Notes: a model not told the origin generated them from the letters alone. A stretch of 64,000 nt of DNA from Trichobilharzia regenti (GCA_944472135.2 OX235266.1:12007925-12071924), one strand, 5' to 3'; shown: positions 11,321-22,144, counted from the stretch's first letter. Made by a program: numbers and translations.

Positions 11321-11740
11321 ATTTATGTGTATTGTAAATCCTTGTTTCACCATTTGACTGATAATGGGTAATAAAGTAGTTGACTTTGCACCTGTTATTC
11401 TCTCGATAAATCCTTTCTGTAGAGAGGTTTCATATAATGCAACCACTCAAATATTATTTGCTCGTTCACGACTACGGCTGTGTATTTCATCTTTTTAATA
11501 AAACTGTTTCATCTACACATGTACAATGATGCCTTGTCTTCTCAATAAGGAAGTAAGTCTTTCCAATTCCCAAGATGCAATATCTCTGCAGTTCTGGTAC
11601 CAGTGACCAGATAAAACCAGACTATTTTGTTTTGTTTCAGCAGCTGTAGCTCTCACAGCGCGTTTTAAAATCCATTAATTACAAATATGCGAAATCTGGG
11701 TGGGAGGAAGTTCAACAGTAGCGTCCAAGTAGTGCAAACT
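11320..11740 (-). pseudogene. Merlin (IS1016/IS1595-like) DNA transposase remnant
   Basis: Minus-strand reading gives WILKRAVRATAAETKQNS, then HWYQNCRDIASWELERLT, then IIVHV with a shifted VDETVLLKR (first catalytic D region). After that comes ALYETSLQKGFIERITGAKS with TTLLPIISQMVKQG and FTIHINEQ. In Merlin and IS1595-type transposases, LLPII...G..I..DEW holds the second catalytic D; here DEW reads NEQ, so the site is lost. There is one stop and at least one frameshift. Merlin elements are known from schistosomes. The fragment abuts Gag at its 3' side. Confidence 0.6.
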
Positions 11741-11874
11741 TTGCAATGACCTTGGCCTCATGTTGGTCGTTAGCTAACAGCACCTGCCATTATCATACAT
11801 GAAATATCAACGCTATTCACCAACTAAGGAGTAAATTTAACACAGATCATGTTTCTAAGTACTGTTTGGACAAT

Positions 11875-12075
11875 GTGTTAATATCTCGATAGGGTTAGGA
11901 TTGGGGTCAAGGTAAGTATTGGGGTTAGGATTAGTATTATGGTCATAATTGGGATAAAAGGCTGAGTTTACCGTTGGGATAAGGGTTGTCATTAGGGTTA
12001 AGATTAAAATTAGGGCTAGTGTTAAGTTTTGAGTTAGCGTTACGATTAGGAATAGATTTAGAGTTGATGTCTCAT
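11875..12075. repeat. Degenerate telomere-like (TTAGGG-type) repeat tract
   Basis: About 200 bp of drifting gggtta / ggatta / ggggtta words, with exact ttaggg or gggtta several times (11,885, 11,925, 11,993, 12,013). TTAGGG is the flatworm telomere unit. The minus strand gives a low-complexity open frame rich in NPNP and LTL, which is a by-product of the repeat. Confidence 0.55.
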
Positions 12076-13241
12076 TTATTTTAATTTGTTTTCTTATCCA
12101 CATTTTCCAGATAGCAGTAGTCGTCGATCCTCTTGCTGGAAACCATAGTAATCCAACCGAAAGCTTTCCGGGAAGACTGCAAAACGGGAGAAGAGAGATA
12201 AACGATTCACAGAAACAGCCCATCTCCAGTCACCTTGGTGAATGCATGTACAGAAACTAGTCTAACTTGCCAACTGATACTCCTCATTATAACTGGGACG
12301 CATTTTTAAGTCATGTCAGAGAAAGATACCCTGACTAATGTGTTTTCATGCATTTTCTTGTAAATATACGTCATTTTTTGTGCAAATGTTCCCTGTTTTT
12401 ATGATTGGTCGACTGGAGGTCACTCGTGCGTTCGCATATCATCGGAGGCTGGTGTTGAAGTCTGCCAGATAATGAACCTACGAAATAGTATAAATCATCA
12501 GCTTACCTTCTCTCACACTGACTAGTCCCAAACAGATTCCACAACTATGAATATGTCCAACAGCTGATCTACTGTAGCATTTTATACTCATGATACATCC
12601 ACAGGGAATATATTCTTTCTTTACCAGTCAATCTCACATCTAAGCAATACTGGAAAACTTTACCTTCATCAAATTTTAGACGCAACTGCATTAAAGCGGA
12701 CAATTCACTTGAATTAAGCGGAAGAAAAGCTTGGGCTGACGCGCAGAAACTCATTGGTCCATTCAAGGTCATTAGTGTGGCCGCACTCTATTGATGGTTA
12801 CTGGTGATTAAACTTTAATTTCGTCATCCAAAACTAACACGAATTCGCTGTCCAGTACTCCCTGGTTTTCAATGATTTTTCTTTAAATGATGTCAGTTTC
12901 ACACTTATTTTAAATCCTATTTGGAAGTAAAGAGTTCACAGTTACAAGGACTAAACGTTGCCTAACAGTCCCCTGAATCAAAATGGCTACAATAAGGACT
13001 AAATGATCGGAAAACATTACCAACAGGGAGCTCTGGAAAGTAAAGAAGCAGCCAAGTGAGAAATGATTAATTCACTGCCCCAGGGTGACATGGAGGAGAT
13101 CGTGTGTGAGGCAAATTAAAGCTTGTGTGCAAATGAGACCTGAATTTTCCGTAATTATAGAATTGATTTTCAGGCCTACGACCTGTAGCCCGAAGTCCGA
13201 CTCTTCCTTTTTACTCAGAATTAAGATCGCCTAAACAGACA
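12076..13241. other. No gene seen; one small SINE T fragment
   Basis: 12,845-12,905 holds a SINE T 3' fragment (ctgtccagtactccctggtt ... gatgtcag). The remainder is unrecognised non-coding sequence. Confidence 0.4.
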
Positions 13242-13308
13242 GGACGCACTGGATACAGAAATCCGACCAGAACAAGCTGGATTCAGGAAAGGCAAATCAT
13301 GTTCTAAC
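13242..13308 (+). mobile_element. RTE-like reverse transcriptase fragment cut by the palindrome
   Basis: The plus strand encodes DALDTEIRPEQAGFRKGKSC followed by SNQ, the finger region of the RTE RT (compare 24,620-24,690 and 45,935-46,010). The reading stops being RTE exactly where the long inverted repeat starts, at 13,309, so the palindrome edge cuts the element. Confidence 0.75.
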
Positions 13309-14804
13309 CAAGGTGGAGAGATGCTGCTGAGGCTGCCCTACTAGGAACTCATGGAAACAATAATTGTAACAAGATGTGATAATCGCAACGAATGCTGATG
13401 CACGTCCAACATAGCCAGAAATGTAGTTTAGTTATAATGGTAGTCGTGGGAGTGATCTCAGGTTGTGGACATACTGCTGGGGAAAAGAATTTAACAGCAG
13501 TATTTGTTTCCCGTGGAGGACTAGAATTCTAACCATGATACCTCTCTAATCAGATCAGCAGACAGGGATCTAGAAATTGTCCAACTCAACTAACTCTGAA
13601 GTGGTTCGTAGTCTGCATTAACTTCTAGCAGATATAAGAATAAAACTTGTGCACTGAGGTACAGTGTCATTCCACTATGTAATGTAAACATTACTGTATA
13701 ACACTGTGAGACTTTATAAAAACAAAATTTACCCATAATTAAATTTCTTCTAACAGTCACAACTTATTCAGATAAAACTAACTTCTAGGTAAATTAAATA
13801 CAAAATATTTAATAGAAGAAAATAAATTATCAACGCAGCATAACTCCAATAGCCATGAGGCAGTCAATACATGATTACCAACACACTGAAGGTAGTAGTC
13901 CTGTTCTATATGATATTATACTATTAATTAGATGTGCATATCGATAGTTTCTCTTGTAATAAATAGATTTCATTTGAGTGCCAAATACCTGGAATCCATC
14001 AACTGTCAGAAATAAACTCACTAATGAACCAAAATATGTAAAAAGAGCTGTGCATATGGTTTATTATCAATATCGTTATTATTATTATTATTGTTATTCC
14101 TTTGAGTTCCGTGTGGAATGTAGGGCATCAGTAACAGATCTCCATAGCATGATGTTCTCTTACGTCTTTCCCTTTTGAGCTGTCTTCACGACCATCTGTA
14201 GGCTTTCACTTCCTTTCCACGTGATCTCCACAATGTCATCCTCAGACGCGTATTGCGTCGTCTCCCATTCCAATTCTATTTCGAGGGATAGTTAATTTGT
14301 GAGGCTTTCATTGCCCCTCTCCGTACTAGACAACATCTTCAGCTCATACTTCAATTTGGATTCGAGTGAGCTTTTAGATTTCTCCATGAGTTCACTATTA
14401 GTCATCTCTCCCGGTGCTCCCCATGAACGTGATTGATTGCTTTCGTTTGTTTTCACACCTTCTAGGCTACTTACTTGTATTGATATTGATGTTGATTGTT
14501 TCCTTGACCTGAACTTTGACCCTTTGTGTGTATGAGATTTCCTTATTATCGACTGGTAAATTTTGTCTATCTCGATGTGTCTACTGACAGATGATTCACT
14601 GGATTACCAGGCAGCCTTCTAAAAATTCTCTGGCATTCTTGGTGTTTCCTCTGTCTAATATTTGAACGCTGGTTGTCCCAGTCGAATTGATGGCCGTGGT
14701 TGTCTGTATGCAGTGAGGCGATATGAGGGAGTGGATATCATGTCTTTTGACGGCTAGCTTATTATCGTGGATACAAAGACGCAGACGACGTCCAATTTGG
14801 CCAA
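13309..14804 (+). repeat. Left arm of a 1,496 bp inverted repeat
   Basis: It pairs with 15,193-16,688. At every anchor checked (both outer edges, 13,978/16,019, 14,178/15,819, 14,791/15,206 and 14,804/15,193) the two coordinates sum to 29,997, so there are no net indels between arms. A 66-codon frame is identical in both arms. The arm holds an RTE 3' end, half a stem-loop element and the last part of a PLE endonuclease. Confidence 0.9.
14070..14340 (-). mobile_element. RTE-like 3' end inside the palindrome arm (mirrored at 15,657-15,927 on +)
   Basis: The ATT tail at 14,073-14,090 is followed by ttattcctttgagttccgtg, a diverged version of the RTE 3' end read on the minus strand. The mirror copy in the right arm has the same changes, so the arms were duplicated after this insertion decayed. 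Confidence 0.6.
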
Positions 14805-15110
14805 AGTAGTGTTTTTCACACTTGTTACAATTTATTTTGTAGATGATGTTGGTTTTATCTTCTTTCGTCGTTGAGTCTTTTGTTTGACATGGAACCAGCT
14901 GAGTGAAGTGATTTTGTTGGTTTGTGTACGAAGTCAATTCCTAAAGGTTTGAAGAGTGTTGCAGTGATTTCTGAGATGTCTTTTATATATAGTTGGGCGA
15001 TATTTTTTGAGCTTCCCTTGTAGGCCTTTGGTTGGATAGGTTGGCTTAGGGGTATATGTCTTTTGATGAAATTCCTTGGATATCCATTCTTTTGGAAGGC
15101 ATCCATGAGA
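14596..15110 (-). pseudogene. Penelope-like GIY-YIG endonuclease, C-terminal part
   Basis: Minus strand, upstream part (15,106-14,900): DAFQKNGYPRNFIKRHI, the NGYP block that follows the RT in PLEs, then a short linker. After a frame change, 14,900-14,600 reads NIIYKINCNKCEKHYFGQIG, then RRLRLCIHDNKLAVKRHD. This is the GIY-YIG fold with Y-x-GQ in place of YIG and the conserved arginine and H residues that follow. It begins in the spacer of the palindrome and ends in the left arm, so only its last 70 codons are duplicated in the right arm. At least one frameshift breaks it. Confidence 0.75.
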
Positions 15111-15192
15111 TATCTTTCTTTAATTCTCCTTAAGGCCGGAGTGCTGCAATAAAGATAAGAAATAAATTAAAGCAGCTGCGAAAATCACTATA

Positions 15193-16688
15193 TTGGCCAA
15201 ATTGGACGTCGTCTGCGTCTTTGTATCCACGATAATAAGCTAGCCGTCAAAAGACATGATATCCACTCCCTCATATCGCCTCACTGCATACAGACAACCA
15301 CGGCCATCAATTCGACTGGGACAACCAGCGTTCAAATATTAGACAGAGGAAACACCAAGAATGCCAGAGAATTTTTAGAAGGCTGCCTGGTAATCCAGTG
15401 AATCATCTGTCAGTAGACACATCGAGATAGACAAAATTTACCAGTCGATAATAAGGAAATCTCATACACACAAAGGGTCAAAGTTCAGGTCAAGGAAACA
15501 ATCAACATCAATATCAATACAAGTAAGTAGCCTAGAAGGTGTGAAAACAAACGAAAGCAATCAATCACGTTCATGGGGAGCACCGGGAGAGATGACTAAT
15601 AGTGAACTCATGGAGAAATCTAAAAGCTCACTCGAATCCAAATTGAAGTATGAGCTGAAGATGTTGTCTAGTACGGAGAGGGGCAATGAAAGCCTCACAA
15701 ATTAACTATCCCTCGAAATAGAATTGGAATGGGAGACGACGCAATACGCGTCTGAGGATGACATTGTGGAGATCACGTGGAAAGGAAGTGAAAGCCTACA
15801 GATGGTCGTGAAGACAGCTCAAAAGGGAAAGACGTAAGAGAACATCATGCTATGGAGATCTGTTACTGATGCCCTACATTCCACACGGAACTCAAAGGAA
15901 TAACAATAATAATAATAATAACGATATTGATAATAAACCATATGCACAGCTCTTTTTACATATTTTGGTTCATTAGTGAGTTTATTTCTGACAGTTGATG
16001 GATTCCAGGTATTTGGCACTCAAATGAAATCTATTTATTACAAGAGAAACTATCGATATGCACATCTAATTAATAGTATAATATCATATAGAACAGGACT
16101 ACTACCTTCAGTGTGTTGGTAATCATGTATTGACTGCCTCATGGCTATTGGAGTTATGCTGCGTTGATAATTTATTTTCTTCTATTAAATATTTTGTATT
16201 TAATTTACCTAGAAGTTAGTTTTATCTGAATAAGTTGTGACTGTTAGAAGAAATTTAATTATGGGTAAATTTTGTTTTTATAAAGTCTCACAGTGTTATA
16301 CAGTAATGTTTACATTACATAGTGGAATGACACTGTACCTCAGTGCACAAGTTTTATTCTTATATCTGCTAGAAGTTAATGCAGACTACGAACCACTTCA
16401 GAGTTAGTTGAGTTGGACAATTTCTAGATCCCTGTCTGCTGATCTGATTAGAGAGGTATCATGGTTAGAATTCTAGTCCTCCACGGGAAACAAATACTGC
16501 TGTTAAATTCTTTTCCCCAGCAGTATGTCCACAACCTGAGATCACTCCCACGACTACCATTATAACTAAACTACATTTCTGGCTATGTTGGACGTGCATC
16601 AGCATTCGTTGCGATTATCACATCTTGTTACAATTATTGTTTCCATGAGTTCCTAGTAGGGCAGCCTCAGCAGCATCTCTCCACCTTG
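15193..16688 (-). repeat. Right arm of the 1,496 bp inverted repeat
   Basis: This is the reverse complement of 13,309-14,804, with a 388 bp spacer at 14,805-15,192. Beyond 16,688 the sequence (tcctcttctctgaggtcctc) differs from the RTE RT piece outside the left arm, so the outer edges are sharp. It carries the mirrored PLE endonuclease end (about 15,193-15,402, plus strand). Confidence 0.9.
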
Positions 16689-16759
16689 TCCTCTTCTCTG
16701 AGGTCCTCTTCAGCTGTCCCCATAATTCCCCATAGTCTTTCATCTTCTCCTCCATGTTC

Positions 16760-17110
16760 CCACTGATGCTTGAACCCATTACCCATAGTTCCAAACGTCA
16801 AAGAGTTATCCGCTAGATCACTGGGGACACGAGAGTCGCCTCTTTAAACGACTGGTACTGGATTTGAGCCTCAGTGAGAACATCATCATTCACTGGGGAA
16901 TGCAGGTACATCCGGATGATAAGTCCCAAATGCGCATTCTGGATTCCACCACTTCTAGTCATCATCCAACAGCTGACTTCAGGTTAAATCCTCAGACATC
17001 GTTGAAGTAACCGCACAAAGAGCCAGCTGACAAGCCAACAGAGACTGAACACTTAGGTCCAGTTAATCAACCCAGAAGTCCAAACTGAATTAAGTGATTT
17101 CTTCTTTTTT
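16760..17110 (+). mobile_element. Smalpha-type hammerhead SINE, ribozyme broken
   Basis: It carries the Smalpha landmarks in order: ggtacatccg, GATGATAAGTCCCAAAT, TGCGCATTCTGGATTCCACC, then gacttcaggttaaat and an end block acttaggtccagttaatcaa. The stretch between GTCCCAAAT and TGCG lacks the GGGACGAAA found in other copies, removing half of helix II and the catalytic GAAA. C3 of the core is also changed. The ribozyme cannot form. Confidence 0.65.
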
Positions 17111-17319
17111 GCCTAGATAAACTGGTATGCTGATTGGTTATTCGGCAGATAGCTAGTTCCAGATTCAACTGCTGGCAGATGCACTCCTAAATCTAGTTTA
17201 TTTTGTTTGTTGACAGTAATCCCCCGGTAATAGCGAAGATTTATTGTGAGGTTAGCTATTCTCTCTCACAATTAAAAAAGTATCAAAACACCTTCGATAC
17301 TGGAACTTTGAAAGCTTGA

Positions 17320-17952
17320 AAGCACTTTAAACTCGGACTAGTCAAGACTGTCTATTATAGAGCGAGGAGAATATACTCTAAAGAGAAATTAGAGGAGGAG
17401 TTTGAGCTCCTTGAAAAGATATTGAAGAGCAATGGGTACCCTCTAAGGTTCATCAACAAGTATGAAAGATCTGAAGTCACAAATGTAAAACAAATCACAG
17501 TGGGAAAAAAGCCGGTTTACGTTCAGCTTGATTATAAAGGTGAAAATATTGCAGCGATGATCAACAGAAGGCTGAGTACATCGCTAGCCGGAGTCTATTC
17601 TGAAGATAAGCTCGTCCCCGTCTATCGAACAAATCGCTCTTCTTTGGTGCAATCAAAAATCGATAGATATCCTTCTGATGTTAACAAATCCAACTGTATA
17701 TACAAATTTACATGTATCTGCGGTAGCAGTTACATTGGAAGGACAGAAAGAAGGGCATATCTACGATTTTCTGAATATGTTTCAAAAAGCTTATGTCTAA
17801 AGGGAACAAATGCTTTAAACAGTGCCATCGCTAGACATTTCCTTAACACGGATCATGAGGTGAGTATCGAAAAGTCGTTCAAAATTATCAATAGGCACAA
17901 AAGAGCTCAATTCTCCTTAAGTTTTCTGAAGCCATTTCCATCAAGCGTCTGA
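17320..17952 (+). pseudogene. Penelope-like element C-terminus (RT end plus GIY-YIG endonuclease)
   Basis: It is open in one frame from 17,320 (after a stop at 17,317) to a stop at 17,950. The order is VKTVYYRARRIYSKEKLEEE (RT thumb/connection), SNGYPLRFINKYE, a linker, then CIYKFTC.CGSSYIGRTERR, a GIY-YIG core with the YIGRT catalytic region, then SAIARHFLNTDHE. About 211 codons without a stop make this the best preserved PLE endonuclease in the window. The RT catalytic domain is missing upstream (5' truncation). The first ATG (17,422) is internal and not a true start. Confidence 0.8.
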
Positions 17953-18103
17953 AACCTTATTTAGGCGTCCAGAAAGAAGCGGTTATCAGTCTTCCTTTGC
18001 CCTGTCTGGTAACTGGATATTTTCATCCCTCTTTCATTTGAATGCGTAGTGCTGAAAAGTTTCCATTGTGTATGATTATTATTGTTTGGAATAGTGTTTA
18101 GTG

Positions 18104-18141
<38 letters not shown>
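18104..18141. repeat. TA dinucleotide microsatellite
   Basis: About 19 TA units. Open frames reading IYIYIY here are by-products. Confidence 0.9.
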
Positions 18142-18144
<3 letters not shown>

Positions 18145-18299
18145 ACGAGAAGGCAACGAAACAAAAGATGATACCACTTTATTCTGCAAAAACTGTAGTT
18201 CTTGCTTTGTTCAAATTCATTAAGGGAAATAAATGTATGAAACCACTTTTTCATTCATTGGTGATATTATTACCATCGTCACTGGTATGGTAATTTTCA

Positions 18300-19070
18300 A
18301 AATTTCAGTATTTGAGCATTGGTTTGCAGAGATTTGATTGGTTACAGGATTTCATCATGACCTGATATCGGTTAGAAAAACATTGAAAACCTACCAGAAA
18401 GTTCTGGACAGTTGTTTAGTTCTAGCTGGGGAATCTTCAGCTGTATACGCACCCTCCGGAGGTGCATATAGAAATACTTGCCAGCGATAACATTGATTAG
18501 TGGTCACAGTACATTGTGAATTGGATCGGGTCCCAGTGGCTTAATGGTCCACGAGCTCGCCTTGTAACCATAAAGATCTGGGTTCGAATTTCTTGGTATG
18601 GGTGCGTACTGATGAGGAGTCCTAAACTATGGAACAAAACAGATGCCCAATACTCCTAGCTGGTTTCCAATGATTCTCTCACCTATATCAGCTCATGTTG
18701 AAATCCTATAATTCAATATTTATTTTCAATCTTCCATTTGAGAATAACAATTAGTACTCCTTACATATTTTTCCGATGCACATTTTAATTCTTAAACAGT
18801 AGAAATCAATGTATTTCTTGTTACATTTCAGGCATATTTTTTGATTGCCTTAACTTATTTGATTACGTAATCACGTGATTGCAGAAATTATTTACTCAAA
18901 GACTGCAATGAAAGAAACATAGTTTCGTTTTTAGTGATCATACCTAAATTAACAGTGAGACAAACTTTGAGAATGTTTTAGTTATACAGACTGATATTGA
19001 TGTAAAAGACGGTTATCTTAAGTGAGATTTGAGGATTTTGCATTGCACCGAATGTACAATAGGTAGGTGG
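18300..19070. repeat. Dispersed inverted segment with SINE family T inside
   Basis: It is antiparallel to 52,226-52,995 (for example 18,715-18,740 with 52,550-52,575, and 19,015-19,045 with 52,250-52,280; coordinate sum near 71,290). Inside, 18,325-18,715 is a rearranged SINE T: a minus 3' end, then a plus tRNA-like region (18,525-18,600, gggttcgaattt) and a hammerhead block GTACTGATGAGGAGTCC...GGAACAAAAC. The flanking 350 bp of unrelated sequence is part of the duplication, so a larger segment was copied. Confidence 0.65.
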
Positions 19071-19139
19071 CTTATTTTATTCGATAATAGTGCTTTCCAA
19101 ACTCGATTTCACCTGGTTTCATGTAATCTTCAACAAAGT

Positions 19140-19480
19140 TATATTTCTAAGTGTTGGTTTTGTAGGGATTTGATTGGTTTCAGGTTTTCACCATGAGCTG
19201 ACATTAGTTGGAAAACCAATGGAAAACCGCCTGGGAGTACTGGACAGCTGTTTTGTCCTAGTTTGGGACTCTTCATCAGTACGCACCCGCCGGGATTCGA
19301 AACCAGGACCAATCAAATCCCTACAAAACCAACACTTGAATAACAATGAGATGCTCACTAGCGACTTGCCCTATTCAGGTAGGTAGTTACCTGGGGTTCT
19401 GGTGAGAAGTCGTCACAAGTAGGGTGTAGCCGGTCGGGTGTGAGGACAAATACTCGCTGAAGACATTGGCTAGGGGTCAC
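19140..19480. mobile_element. SINE family T, inverted 3' end joined to a head-to-tail junction
   Basis: 19,145-19,310 is a minus-oriented 3' half ending in a shortened B box (gggattcgaaaccaggacc). It runs straight into a plus-oriented end, aatcaaatccctacaaaacc at 19,311-19,330, then cacttgaataacaatgagat and ctcactagcgacttgcccta, the 5' part of the next unit (to about 19,480). The outer strings at 19,147 and 19,313 are inverted copies. The structure combines palindrome and tandem junction. Confidence 0.6.
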
Positions 19481-20395
19481 CAACAAAACTTTTCGATTTA
19501 AATTCCAAGATTCCCAATAGACAGGTGAATATGATGCCTCCCTCTTGAAGTGCTGATTATGTATCATTTTTTCCCGTGCTTTGAAGTTCCTGCAGTGACT
19601 TGACTGATTCTCCGAGTTAAGGTTGGTTGCTAGTCACATGGCAGTACTTTCTAAATGTTTCGCGTTCTGTGATTAGCCAGTAAAGTGGGCGATGCAGGTC
19701 ATAGAGATACCTAACCACGACCACCAACACCAACAACAAGTGTCAATAACCATCAACGGGAGCGATGTGAAGGAATTCACCTCTTTCAGTAACAACCCCA
19801 ACAGGCAGCAAGGCTGATGATTTCAAAGCCAGCCAGGTCCAAGAAAAGCAAGACAAATTTTCATTACTCTGAAATCACTGTCCACAATTTCAACGTTAGC
19901 GCAAAATCATTGCTTCTATGCTGTCTAAACATGTGGCACACAAGTCCTCAGAAGCATTTCCAATGAGCTACTGCATACTATCAAACAACAACAATAGCTT
20001 TCGCTTAACACTGAATGTCAGATGGCCTACCAGAAGTGATATGTGACTAGGATCTCCGCCTACTAGGCAATGAACTAACAAAGAATCTATCACCTAAAAA
20101 ATAAACCTAAAGAGATGAAGATGGATGAGACACACGCTAAGAAGGAGACCGTTGAGTGACGGCATGCACCAGCCAATCCCTCGAATGGAATTCGAATGTA
20201 AAAAGACCAATTGCGCATTCCAGAATGTCACGGTGGAGAATACGCGAAAGGGAGATGATAGCTCATGGCTGATAGCGAATACAGCTCAAAAGAAACACTT
20301 CAGATAGCAGATTGAAATGGCAACATCCTTTGAAAGTCCCTTGTTCCACTCGGAAACCCAAGAGAATAACACGAAATGACAATAATAATAATCTT
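19481..20395 (+). mobile_element. RTE-like 3' end, part of a 2 kb dispersed inverted segment
   Basis: 19,690-20,395 holds an RTE tail (atcaacgggagcgatgtgaa, later ttgttccactcggaaaccca and an AAT tail). The whole segment 19,478-21,560 is antiparallel to about 40,840-42,920 (coordinate sum about 62,389 at 20,125/42,264 and at 20,307/42,082). Coding sequence is decayed. Confidence 0.6.
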
Positions 20396-21365
20396 AATGT
20401 GCTTAAAATCAAATGAGACTTTCTTCGCCATCTTTATTCACAAATCGTGTTATCGTTGACTGTCATCACTACCATATGACTTTTCAAGTTAAATCAACTG
20501 ATTAAAATGTGTGACATGCTTCTAAACAGAAATATATCTTTGCATTTATGCTTACTTGCTTACTTGCTTACTTTCTATGCTCTATTGATATCTACAACTC
20601 AACCAACAATCGGATCAATAAATTTTCTGCTTTTCACACGTGGACATTCTCATTCTGCGTGTTCATTCTTCACTGCTTATCTAAGCAAATGTTTACACTG
20701 CTACATTCATCCTGACTGACAGTCTCTCTCTCTCACTCGCTCTCTCTCTATCTCTTTGTATATCTGACATATAACTATGCAAAATGTAAAACGTCAGATC
20801 AGTTTATTCTACTCAATGAGGGGTGGGGTGAGGTGGGGTAAGAGTAAAAGCTATAGGCGACCTAATTTCTACCTTTCTTACACTTCTCTGGATGTGGTTG
20901 TGTTCTCTGAGCTGCATAGTTGTTTAATTACCAAGATGTGGTTGTCGTTCTACACAACATCACTTCGACGACAGTTTTAATACGGATTGAACTGATTTGC
21001 AACCCTTCACCATGAATGATAAAGGTTTGTCTCTTCCAAGAACATTTGCTGCGATTGGTAAGCATATAAGATAAAATGGCTATTAGATGCTATATCTGTT
21101 CTTTGAAGTGGCATCATCTGCTTTATCTGGTAGATGTCGGAGCCTTTCAATAAACAGTTCAAAATATACCAGAATGATTTCATGAAAATTCAAAGGGACA
21201 CGTTTAACTTCTGAACCTACTGCCTCCTTTAATCCATGACACTGTGTAGATATCAGTATCAAATCAGATTTTCCGATGAAAGTGTAGCAAATGTAACATA
21301 CTTCATGAATATAATTCCAGTGGTAATACGTACGTCAGAAAAGAATTTTCAGGGCAACGTTTCAT
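20396..21365. other. Non-coding core of the dispersed inverted segment
   Basis: No gene is seen. It includes a CT-rich microsatellite at 20,722-20,760. It is repeated antiparallel at 41,000-41,995 with small length differences in the microsatellites. It lies between two RTE 3' ends that point toward each other in both copies. Confidence 0.5.
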
Positions 21366-21747
21366 TTAATAAGTATTACTATTACTCCATTGGGTTCCGA
21401 GTGGAACATAGTGATTCACCGACACATCCCATTTCGTCCTATACTTTGCGGTCGTCTTCAGTTGGCTTGCAGTTTCTTACAAGCTTTCATCTCCTCTTTT
21501 CATGACCTCCTCCATGTCACCCTCGAAGTGATTCCTAACTCGTCGTTTCCCATTTGCACACCACTCGAGCAGTTGCCAGACTGGAGTGCGATGTCATTTG
21601 ACGTATTCTCTTCAGTGCGTGTTTCTAAGACATCTAGATTTTCTCCTGTAGATTTTCAAGTATTGGTTTTGTAGGGATTATGTTTGATTGCATGGAGGAT
21701 TTAATTATGAGCTGACATCTGTTAGAGAACCACTGGAAAACCTGGGA

Positions 21748-21793
21748 GTACTGGACAGCCGTTTCATCCTACTTTGGGACTCCTCAGCAGTAT
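21748..21793 (-). ncRNA. Hammerhead ribozyme motif of SINE T, best-preserved copy
   Basis: On the minus strand: helix I strand AUACUG (21,793-21,788), core CUGAGGA (21,787-21,781), helix II GUCC (21,780-21,777) with GGAU (21,769-21,766), then GAAAC (21,765-21,761). Next come a tiny helix III (A-U and C-G around a GGCU loop), UC, and the helix I return strand CAGUAC (21,753-21,748). C3, G5, A6, G8, A9, G12, A13 and A14 are all present, and position 7 may be any base. Helix I has five Watson-Crick pairs plus A.C at the outer end. The predicted cut is after UC, between 21,754 and 21,753. Activity is inferred, not shown. Confidence 0.6.
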
Positions 21794-22091
21794 GCACCCA
21801 CCGGGATTCGATCCCAGAACCTTCTGGTTACAAGGCGAGCTCGTAGACCACTGAGCCACTGGGACCCGATCCAATGGTTCTTGAATTCTAACTTCTGCCA
21901 ATTCACGACATAGCGCGACCACTACTAAATGTCTTCTTCGATGAGTTACTGCCTCATCTTCAACCTAACTTCTGCTGAATTGGCAGAAGTTAGAATTCAA
22001 GGACCATTAGATCGGGTCCCAGTGGCTCACTTGTCTACGAGTTAGCTCGCCTTGTAACCAGAAGGTCCTGGGTTCGAATCCCAGTGGGTGC

Positions 22092-22144
22092 GTACTGCTG
22101 AAGAGTCCCAAACTAGGCTGATGAAACAGCTAGCTGTCCAGTAC
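22092..22144 (+). ncRNA. Hammerhead ribozyme motif of SINE T, helix II damaged
   Basis: Helix I GUACUG (22,092-22,097) pairs fully with CAGUAC (22,139-22,144). The core CUGAAGA (22,098-22,104) is intact. Helix II begins GUCC (22,105), but the return reads GGCU with three extra bases before GAAA (22,123-22,126), leaving two or three pairs. Helix III is the self-complementary CAGCUAGCUG. UC lies at 22,137-22,138. Cleavage may be weak. Confidence 0.5.

Noticed and set aside
11855..12223. 122-codon minus-strand frame with LTLTQN and NPNPNP
   Set aside because: By-product of the telomere-like repeat; low complexity.
22015..22091. Functional tRNA-Thr gene
   Set aside because: Acceptor stem has mismatches, it is always fused to the SINE T ribozyme region, and it is present in many copies.
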